The position numbers were made by a program, and so were the translations under genes. Below are positions 30,657-38,180 of a DNA stretch of 64,000 nucleotides, one piece after another (position 1 is the first letter of the stretch; each line of letters opens with the position of its first letter). Source of the DNA: RUG13409 sp045546135. Lineage in GTDB: Bacteria > Bacillota > Clostridia > Peptostreptococcales > Anaerovoracaceae. The notes under the pieces are model-generated. The model ran no database searches. It was not told the DNA's origin and saw only the letters and a program-made list of their open reading frames with translations. Where the stretch lies: contig JAZQCD010000008.1 of NCBI GenBank assembly GCA_045546135.1, positions 62,001 through 126,000 on the forward strand, in the 5' to 3' direction.

Positions 30657-33600
30657 TCAGAATAGACCAATGTTTTTTGTCATATATCCTTTGTGGTCAC
30701 CCTCAAAGATCGCGAGGAAACTATATGGATCAGGATAATCAGCGCCCCATCCTATGCCTGTATTGATGTCGGCATTTACCTCTGCGCCGCTTCCAGCGTT
30801 ATATACGCAATCATAGTATGAAGCTGTATTTGATATTTCTACCAGGTTTATTATGACCTTATCGTTTCCAAGAACGCTTTCGACGGACTCTTTGAGCACC
30901 TGAGCAGCAGAATACGAGCTGCCTCCGGTATACACAGGATAATCGATGATGATAGGATAGGAAATGTCTTCACCCAGTTCATCCATAGCAAGTTCAAGAT
31001 ATGAATTTGCAGCATCTTCATCATACCAGCCATTGACCTTATCATTAAGATCTGCTGTTTCGCTCTTAAGTTCGAGGTAATGCTTTACCATATCCTCATA
31101 TTGCGTACCCGCAGCAAATGCAAAGCCATTCGAATCAGAAACGCTTCCTGTCAGATGAGCGATCCCGGGATAAGAAAGCATGTTTCTCAGATTATCATTT
31201 TTCTTTTCTTCACCTCTATTCACAGCATTGTAAGCCGATTTATCCAAGGCATGTATCAGAGCTTTTCTGAAATTATTGTTGATAAGCGCTTTTCTGGCAT
31301 CAGCGATCTGCTTTTCATTTTTTGGTGATGCAGCATCGCCGTTTTCAAGAGCAAAGGTCCCTCTGTTTACATTAAGACTTGCAAAATATGTCAAACTTCC
31401 ACGTGAGTCATATGAAGCATATGTATCAAAAAGTCCTTTACTTTCAAGCATGTCTCCGAGGTTAAAATCATCAGAAAGATCAGCTGTTGAGAATCCGCCG
31501 CTAAAGACATTATCATACATCTGGTCTGCGCTGTATTGAGATTTCAAATACCATTCAGCAGTATCTATTTTCAGTCCGCTTGCATTGTAATAACCTGGAT
31601 TTTTCTCAGCAACGACCTTACTGTCAGTCCACTCTGTCAGAATGAAGGGTCCTATATAGAGGATGGAAGATGTATCTCCGAATTGTCCGTAAAGATATGT
31701 ATCAGCATAATTGTCGAGTCCGCTTCCGAAGACTCCGCCCTTTGATTCATAAAACGCTCTTGAAAGCGGAGTATTGTCACTATATGTAAGCAAATACAAG
31801 AAACCATCATACGGAGAATCCAGTGTCAGACGCAGCGTATATTTATCAACGGCAATGCAGCCTACTTCATCAAAGGATGCATTTCCGTCGATATACGCTC
31901 CGGAACCCTTTATGATGCCGGCTAAACTGGTCCTATAACCATTAACGTCAAAGTTATGCTGCATACCTGCCACGAAATCATCGGCAGTGAGTTCTGCATA
32001 AGCTTCCTTTTCTGAAGTATACCAATACACACCCTCTCTTAGGTGGAAGGTATATTCAGTTCCGTCAGCAGATACTTCAAATGAGCTTGCAAGACCCGGC
32101 GCGATCACATCATCGGTATCTACAGTAAGAAGACCTTCTGTAATATTTCTGTAAATCGATTTTTCATCTTCGCTATAAGCAAGCTGTGTATCTGAAGAAC
32201 TAAGAGTTGTATCAACAGCTTCTTTATATGCTCTGCTTATAATGTGGCCCTTAGAAATAAGATAACTTTCCGGGTCGTAGGCAGTTCCGTTTCTTAATGC
32301 ATCAGAATATAAAGCTTTAAGTTCAGCCTGTTCTTCGTTGCTTAAAGGAGAAGAAGAAAGGACTGCGTTTCTGAGACTGTAGCCTTCAGATCCCCAGTTT
32401 TTATCAGACTGTGTTCCGTAAGCAATGCTTGTTACATAATATGATCCTACAGTACCTGTCATCGGAAGAATAACAGCTGAATCAAGGAGTTCTGCTTCTG
32501 CCTGAGCAAATAAGAGGAGTTTTTCGTTACGATCTTCTGCAGCTTTTGCCTGGTCCACATAGTCTTGGAAGCTTCCGAGTACCAGCTCATAAGCTTCAGC
32601 ATCATCGTAGCGTCCTGATTCATCCTCAAGGCAATGTATGTTGCTGTTTATAAGGTCATCGTTACCGAATTCGATATCAAGAGCGTCCCATTGCTCCCTG
32701 GTTCCGTCAAAATATACGTCGCTTAAGCTTTCACAGTCATCGAATGCGGATGAATCTACCGATCGTACCGTTGAAGGGATGGTAACAGTAGTAAGTGAAC
32801 TGCAGCCTGCAAAGGCCTGGCTGGGAATACCGGTGACGGTTCCCGGGATTACTACTTCTTCGACGCTGGTGATACCCAGGAATCCGCCTTCGATTATTCC
32901 CGTTACAGGACATCCCATATAGCTTGAGGGGATATTGAGGATCGTTTCTCCTTTGGCGTCTGGACCTGCTTTGACGCTAAACTGTGTAGCCGTTATCCCA
33001 TTGACGATTGCATCGCCGTCAAAGGCTAAGGCCGAAAACTCATCGGACTTAGGAACTTTATGATATTCTCCTGTATTAACTGCTACGAATTCATATATCT
33101 TTTTTAAAGAAGACAGGTCATAAAGACTTGTCATCCCCTTTATATGTGCCTTGAGCTTCGTGGAATCAGCATTAGAGACTTTTCCGTCAAAGTTCACATC
33201 TGCTGCAAATTGAGCTTCAAGGCTGAGAGGCGTCATTCCCTTTACAAAAGCTTTTGTCTTTGTGGAATCCGCATTGGTAAGTTTTCCGTCAAAGTTTGCG
33301 TCTCCTATCATCACTGCGATGACTTCAGAGATAGACGAAGGCACATTGAAACTGTATGAACCGTCGCCGTTACCTATTCTTTCTACATTCACATAATCAC
33401 CATCTTTCAGATAACCTATCTTGAGGACAGGTATTATGTCAGATGTGATCACATTTCCGTTTACGATATAGTCGTTTTCAGTAATGCCGTATGGAGTAAC
33501 TGTTACATCAGAAACAGGAACTGCTGTTATTTCCACCTTGAATGTTACTGCTACGAATCCGCTTATACTTTCTACACTTGATGCTTCTTGGCCATTCAAT

Positions 33601-34919
33601 GTTGCATAAGGAGCACTGTCAGGTGAGAAAACGTATCCTTCCTGAGCTATGAATACAAAGGTAATATAATAATCCTTCTCAGGAGAAAACTTCTCATTAT
33701 CAGGAGCAAGCTCCAAGTTGCTCATAGGTTCCTGATCCGGCGCGGAATTATCATAAAATATATTTGCAAAGATAGGAGCTACTCCTTCACCGTAGCTTTG
33801 CAGGTTTTCCACGAACAGATTGGATGCTTCTACAGGAGTCATATCCGTTGTCCAGGCGAGGCCTTTCTCCAGCACCTCTATCTCGATCTCATCGATATAG
33901 GTGGGAGGAATGACTGTGATAACAGCGCTTGCTTTTTTTGTCGGGTCTCCCATGGCTGTGGCTGTCACAGTAAGAGTATCGGCTGTTTCATATTGACTGA
34001 CAAAAAGGTAACCGCTGTCGCTGATATTGGTATCTTTGTTGTTATTACCTGTAAGGGTCCAATAAACTTCCTGTGTATCATTTCCTGTAACAGTCACCTC
34101 AAAATATACGCTTTGTCCTGCATTGATTGTTGCGCTTTCAGGAGATATTGAAACACTTGTGGTGTATACATCCTCATCGATCAAAGACACATAGCAATCA
34201 CCTACAGCATTCTCATTGAACATGGACTTTGCGAAAACTACCACATATTCAGCAGGTTCGTTTTCAGCTATAATAAGGATCCCTGTATCGTTATCTATGT
34301 ATGTTTCGTTGCTTTCGTTGTTTTCTATGAACCAATCGACTTCGTCATAAGTTCCGGTCACGTCAGCTGTAAAACTGTAGAACGTGCCCCTCTTGAGCAC
34401 CTTGGTAGCGGGTATGACTTCAACAGAGGATACATAATCCTGATCATCGTCTACATAGATTCTTGTAGCCATGAAAATGAGAACCTCTTCATTGTTTTCG
34501 ATCACCTGAACATCATCAGGTGTTTGACCGCCAAATGTTGCAGAAAGTTCTTCTACAGGAGCTACTTCATATGGTGCCTCTACAGCGATCTCAAAAGTAA
34601 GAAAGTATTCGCTTTGAGGATCGATATATGAATCTCCTTCACTATACAGATCACGGTATACTTCTACTCCATCCTTGATCTCAGTACTTGCAAGGGATAT
34701 TCTGTATCGTCCCATCCATTCCTGCCAATCGAGCTCGTATGCTTCATCTGCAAGAGTGATAGCTTCTGAAATGGTGAAATCACTGTGAAGAGCGAAGGCT
34801 TTCCAATCAAAACCAACATCGACAGAAGTGACCGTTTCGTCTGCATATACTGTCTTTGCATAAGGTATGCCGCAGAAAACAAGAACTGCAGCAAGCAAAA
34901 TGCTCAATATCTTTTTCAT
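30657..34919 (-). CDS. Large secreted protein: BIG2-like domains, dockerin, leucine-rich repeats and permuted SBP_bac_5 domain
   Basis: The 1420-residue protein has a Sec signal peptide (1-26, no lipobox). Two related beta-rich repeats occupy about 45-150 and 345-465, each with [YF]hTF and a ThxGQ motif. Two BIG2-like Ig domains lie at 160-250 and 254-338. A module also found in the transglutaminase protein (480-535) precedes a type I dockerin (538-600; DANFDGKLTNAD and DVNFDGKVSNAD). BspA-type leucine-rich repeats follow (640-750). The last 650 residues are an oligopeptide-binding (SBP_bac_5) domain, but residues 770-880 match the usual C-terminus of that fold and 890-1420 its N-terminal and middle parts. 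AAGGAGG precedes the ATG. Function is unknown; it might bind peptides and dock onto the neighbouring cohesin. Confidence 0.85.
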   Translation of the reverse strand: MKKILSILLAAVLVFCGIPYAKTVYADETVTSVDVGFDWKAFALHSDFTISEAITLADEAYELDWQEWMGRYRISLASTEIKDGVEVYRDLYSEGDSYIDPQSEYFLTFEIAVEAPYEVAPVEELSATFGGQTPDDVQVIENNEEVLIFMATRIYVDDDQDYVSSVEVIPATKVLKRGTFYSFTADVTGTYDEVDWFIENNESNETYIDNDTGILIIAENEPAEYVVVFAKSMFNENAVGDCYVSLIDEDVYTTSVSISPESATINAGQSVYFEVTVTGNDTQEVYWTLTGNNNKDTNISDSGYLFVSQYETADTLTVTATAMGDPTKKASAVITVIPPTYIDEIEIEVLEKGLAWTTDMTPVEASNLFVENLQSYGEGVAPIFANIFYDNSAPDQEPMSNLELAPDNEKFSPEKDYYITFVFIAQEGYVFSPDSAPYATLNGQEASSVESISGFVAVTFKVEITAVPVSDVTVTPYGITENDYIVNGNVITSDIIPVLKIGYLKDGDYVNVERIGNGDGSYSFNVPSSISEVIAVMIGDANFDGKLTNADSTKTKAFVKGMTPLSLEAQFAADVNFDGKVSNADSTKLKAHIKGMTSLYDLSSLKKIYEFVAVNTGEYHKVPKSDEFSALAFDGDAIVNGITATQFSVKAGPDAKGETILNIPSSYMGCPVTGIIEGGFLGITSVEEVVIPGTVTGIPSQAFAGCSSLTTVTIPSTVRSVDSSAFDDCESLSDVYFDGTREQWDALDIEFGNDDLINSNIHCLEDESGRYDDAEAYELVLGSFQDYVDQAKAAEDRNEKLLLFAQAEAELLDSAVILPMTGTVGSYYVTSIAYGTQSDKNWGSEGYSLRNAVLSSSPLSNEEQAELKALYSDALRNGTAYDPESYLISKGHIISRAYKEAVDTTLSSSDTQLAYSEDEKSIYRNITEGLLTVDTDDVIAPGLASSFEVSADGTEYTFHLREGVYWYTSEKEAYAELTADDFVAGMQHNFDVNGYRTSLAGIIKGSGAYIDGNASFDEVGCIAVDKYTLRLTLDSPYDGFLYLLTYSDNTPLSRAFYESKGGVFGSGLDNYADTYLYGQFGDTSSILYIGPFILTEWTDSKVVAEKNPGYYNASGLKIDTAEWYLKSQYSADQMYDNVFSGGFSTADLSDDFNLGDMLESKGLFDTYASYDSRGSLTYFASLNVNRGTFALENGDAASPKNEKQIADARKALINNNFRKALIHALDKSAYNAVNRGEEKKNDNLRNMLSYPGIAHLTGSVSDSNGFAFAAGTQYEDMVKHYLELKSETADLNDKVNGWYDEDAANSYLELAMDELGEDISYPIIIDYPVYTGGSSYSAAQVLKESVESVLGNDKVIINLVEISNTASYYDCVYNAGSGAEVNADINTGIGWGADYPDPYSFLAIFEGDHKGYMTKNIGLF

Positions 34920-34953
34920 ACTGTGTTTATCCTCCTTCTTTAATTTATGCTAT

Positions 34954-36819
34954 TTATTTTTTCCCAAATATATCATCAAGAGTCGGTTTTTTCTTATCTT
35001 CTGAAGATGTTTCGGTCATCTCTTCAGGGACTTCTTTCGTATCTTCAGTCTTAGATCCCTGTTCATCAGGTATTTCTTTTGCGGGGACTTCTTCCTTTTT
35101 ATCTTTCTTCTTTTCTTTCTTTTTGCTCTTCTCTTTTACCTGCGAATCGCCGCCAAGTTCCTTTCTAAGGACCTTGATCTGCCTTCTTCTCTTTCCTGCA
35201 AGTATCATGAAGATGAGGAGAAGAAGCATGACCAAACCTTCTATGATGTATCTCAGGATTGCAGGCATCCTCAGTTCGTCTTTTTCAGGATGTGAATCAA
35301 GATTTGCAAGAGCCAGCATGTTAAGATCAGAAGTTGTTGCTTTGACTGTACGCTCGTTCATATCGACCGATACCGTAAGCTCAGACCTCTTTCCAGAATC
35401 ATCTATGCTGTATATGGCAAGATTCCTTCCAAATCCATCAGGTATAGGGAAAGTGATCTCTACATTTCCTTTTTGTTCTACCTTGTCGCCGTCATTGTTT
35501 ACAGCCTTTATCTCATAAAGATCATATGCCGAAGAAACAGAACCCATTCCATGATCCTTTATCTCGGCAGTGTCCTTGTTTTTACCGTTTACCACTCTAT
35601 CGTAAAGGGCTATGAAATATTCTTTGATCTCATCAAAATATTTTTCGAAGCCCTTTTTGACTTCCTTTTCTTCAGGCCTTACGCTGCTGAGCGGATTCAC
35701 TTTGACAGTACTTCCTAAAGGGAACACATCTTCTTCTGTCTCAAGATAGATATGTGTAGTCTCATCCGTAAATGAACATGGAGAGATTATGGTACCTGCA
35801 GCGCCGCATCTTGTGCAGACTGCTTCAAAAAGGCCTGTTGAATATATGGTTGCTTTGCTTATCTCATTTCCTTCTGAAAAATCGTGCCCAAGAGGAAGAG
35901 ACTTTTGTCTTTCCACATGACCGCAGACTGTGCATTCATGCTCTCTTTCGCCTTTTTCAGTACATGTAGCCTGAACTATGGTATACCAATCTCCGTAGCT
36001 GTGAGGAGCAAAAGGAGTCGAAATTGAAACAGACTGTCCGCAGACTGTGCATGTTCCTTTAGCTTCGCCATGCTCAGTACATGTAGCTTCTTTTATGACT
36101 TCTCTGTCGTCTCCTAAGGTATGACCGAGAGGATCAACCGTCCTTGCCTGAGAACTGCCGCAAACAGAGCATGTCCTTACCTGCTCTCCTTTTTCTGTGC
36201 AGCTGGCTTCCTTTGTAGTCTGCCAGTCGCTGTAGCTGTGTCCTTTAGCATCTATGTAGCTTTGCTGCCTTGTTCCGCATATGGTGCATATCCTCTCCTG
36301 CTGACCTATCTCAGTACAGGTGGCTTCACTGATAGTCTTCCATGATCCCCAGGAATGGTTGCATCCTACAGTTATTATGGAATTTGCATATACAGTTTCT
36401 CCGTCAGATCCCACCTTGACTCCGAAATTGACTGAACTGTCTCCAAGAGGCGCATCATTTTTGATCCTTAATGTAATGCAGAATATCTCTCCGTTAGGTT
36501 TTGATGCAGGAGAGATAAGAACTGCGCCGCTTCCTGTGACAGGGTCGAAGGGTTTCATCGTGTCACCCTCAAGTTCCTGATTATTTGCTACAGTCCAGTC
36601 ATAGCTCACATACTCAAATACAGAGCTGTCATATCCTACAGTAACGCCAAGCCCCTTGACAGTCTCAGTAGTCGAGAGATTGACATATACAGTTACAGTA
36701 TCACCCTTTTTGGCATTGACTTGACTCGCCCAAGCAGATGCGCTTGATGTAGCAAATACTGCAGGCATCGATGCCGCTATGATGATAAGACATAGGACTA
36801 AACAAATTAACTTTTTCAT
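34954..36819 (-). CDS. Membrane-anchored cohesin-domain protein with CxxC repeats
   Basis: The 621-residue protein has a signal peptide (1-23) and then a cohesin-like domain (about 27-150): VTVYVNLSTTETVKGLGVTV, SVFEYVSY, GAVLISPASKPNGEIFCITLRI; the cores are LGVTVGYDSSVFEYV and GEIFCITLRI. Five repeats follow (154-345), each with ATCTEKGE-type sequence, a CxxCG pair and GHxxxxW or similar, that look like small metal-binding knuckles. Residues 350-500 are a beta-rich region, a membrane helix spans about 522-541, and a very charged tail is cytoplasmic. AGGAG precedes the ATG. Cohesins bind dockerins; three dockerin proteins lie in the window, one on each side of this gene. Its own partners are not known. 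Confidence 0.85.
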   Translation of the reverse strand: MKKLICLVLCLIIIAASMPAVFATSSASAWASQVNAKKGDTVTVYVNLSTTETVKGLGVTVGYDSSVFEYVSYDWTVANNQELEGDTMKPFDPVTGSGAVLISPASKPNGEIFCITLRIKNDAPLGDSSVNFGVKVGSDGETVYANSIITVGCNHSWGSWKTISEATCTEIGQQERICTICGTRQQSYIDAKGHSYSDWQTTKEASCTEKGEQVRTCSVCGSSQARTVDPLGHTLGDDREVIKEATCTEHGEAKGTCTVCGQSVSISTPFAPHSYGDWYTIVQATCTEKGEREHECTVCGHVERQKSLPLGHDFSEGNEISKATIYSTGLFEAVCTRCGAAGTIISPCSFTDETTHIYLETEEDVFPLGSTVKVNPLSSVRPEEKEVKKGFEKYFDEIKEYFIALYDRVVNGKNKDTAEIKDHGMGSVSSAYDLYEIKAVNNDGDKVEQKGNVEITFPIPDGFGRNLAIYSIDDSGKRSELTVSVDMNERTVKATTSDLNMLALANLDSHPEKDELRMPAILRYIIEGLVMLLLLIFMILAGKRRRQIKVLRKELGGDSQVKEKSKKKEKKKDKKEEVPAKEIPDEQGSKTEDTKEVPEEMTETSSEDKKKPTLDDIFGKK

Positions 36820-36885
36820 AGATCTCCTCTTTGGCCTTTTTGTATATATTAGGCCGGTTTTTATATAATTATGTATTTTGATATT

Positions 36886-38040
36886 TTAATTCAATGGATA
36901 TGTTTCGCCGAAGAATATGTTGTAAAGAAGCCTTATGACATCATCTTCGTTTTCGGCTCCGTTGCCGTCAAAATCAAGGTCCTGATTGACTCTGTATGTA
37001 TCTCCGAAGAAGAGATGGTATAGAGCTCTTATTACGTCGTCTTCATTCTTTTGCCCGTTACCGTCCACATCTCCTCTTTTGACTTCGCCCACTACAGGGA
37101 TGTCTATCTGGCCGGGATCTATCTCGTTGGTACATTCTGCATCGGAATAGTACCTGCCGCAGTCACTGCAATACCAATACTCTATGTTACCCTGTGTGGT
37201 CTGCGTAGCTTCGACTGCAGGGTAATGAACTATATTGTTATGGCTCACCCATGTCAATGTGCCGCCGTAGCCTCCGAAACTGAAATCTGACCAGGAAGCG
37301 TCGGTGCAGGAGTAATGGGCTTTTGCTGATACTCCGAAAAATGCCTTGCCTGAAATGCTTGTATGGCTGTTTGCAAAGAATATATCCGACAATCTGTAGC
37401 AATCTGCAAAAGCATACTCTCCTATGGATGCAACATTGGAAGGAAGGTTTATGCTTGTAAGCGAAATGCAATCTGCAAACATATATTGAGTAAGGGATGA
37501 GATGCCGCTGCTTATATCAACATCAGAGAGCTTTCCGCATCCGGAAAAAATGCCTATGCCCACAGAACTGACATTGGCGGGTATTTTGATGGAACTAAGA
37601 GAAAGGCAGTTCCAAAAAGCCCAGTCCCCTATTACGGAAAGGCTCGGTGGAAGAGAAACGCTTTCCAAAGCCGTGCAGTTATAGAAGGCGCCCTTTCCCA
37701 TGCTTTTAAGCCCTGTGTCAAAATATACATTTTTAAGAGAGGTACAGCCTGAAAAAACGAAGTCGCCAAGAGTAGTGACTGATGTCGGGATCTCTACTGA
37801 TACCAGATTTTTGTTTTGTTCAAATGCTCTTGTTGCGATCGATGTTACAGGCAATCCTTCATACTCGCTTGGGATCACCAGATCTTTATCTTTGCATGTA
37901 CCTATACCGATCACTCTGTAGCTGGTTCCGTCAGAATTAAGAGCAAATGAAAGCTCATCTCCTGCAGCATAAAGCACTGCGGCAGATAAAGTGCCAAGAA
38001 CAAGAATGAATATCAAACTGTAGATAACTGTCTTTTTCAC
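36886..38040 (-). CDS. Secreted BspA-like leucine-rich protein with a second type of dockerin-like domain
   Basis: This 384-residue protein starts at a GTG and has a signal peptide (1-25). Residues 50-240 are BspA/TpLRR leucine-rich repeats (about seven units such as VPTSVTTLGDFVFSGCTSLK, cores IGxxAFxxCxSLxxI). A short CxxC module like those of the cohesin protein occupies 265-300. Residues 323-384 are dockerin-like: DVDGNGQKNEDDVIRALYHLFFG and DFDGNGAENEDDVIRLLYNIFFG; each has the calcium loop DxDGNG. The residues after the loops differ from the other two dockerins, suggesting another binding specificity. No strong ribosome site is seen. Its promoter overlaps the pyc terminator. Confidence 0.85.
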   Translation of the reverse strand: MKKTVIYSLIFILVLGTLSAAVLYAAGDELSFALNSDGTSYRVIGIGTCKDKDLVIPSEYEGLPVTSIATRAFEQNKNLVSVEIPTSVTTLGDFVFSGCTSLKNVYFDTGLKSMGKGAFYNCTALESVSLPPSLSVIGDWAFWNCLSLSSIKIPANVSSVGIGIFSGCGKLSDVDISSGISSLTQYMFADCISLTSINLPSNVASIGEYAFADCYRLSDIFFANSHTSISGKAFFGVSAKAHYSCTDASWSDFSFGGYGGTLTWVSHNNIVHYPAVEATQTTQGNIEYWYCSDCGRYYSDAECTNEIDPGQIDIPVVGEVKRGDVDGNGQKNEDDVIRALYHLFFGDTYRVNQDLDFDGNGAENEDDVIRLLYNIFFGETYPLN

Positions 38041-38094
38041 TTACTCTTAGTTGATTTTAAATGTTTAACGCCTTACCTTTGTATCTTTTGTAAT

Positions 38095-38150
38095 AAAAAA
38101 GCAAGATATACGTATTTCGACATTCTATTATACCATATCTTGCGTTTTTT
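38095..38150. terminator. Bidirectional hairpin at pyc end with the dockerin-protein promoter in its loop
   Basis: GCAAGATAT (38101-38109) and ATATCTTGC (38135-38143) form a 9-bp stem; the minus-strand RNA continues TTTTTTATT and the plus-strand RNA GTTTTTT. In the loop the minus strand has TGGTATAAT, an extended -10 (TATAAT at 38127-38132), which would drive the leucine-rich gene. Terminator and promoter thus share the same 55 bases. Confidence 0.65.
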
Positions 38151-38180
38151 ATTCAGTTATTCTTTGTACACCTAATTAAG

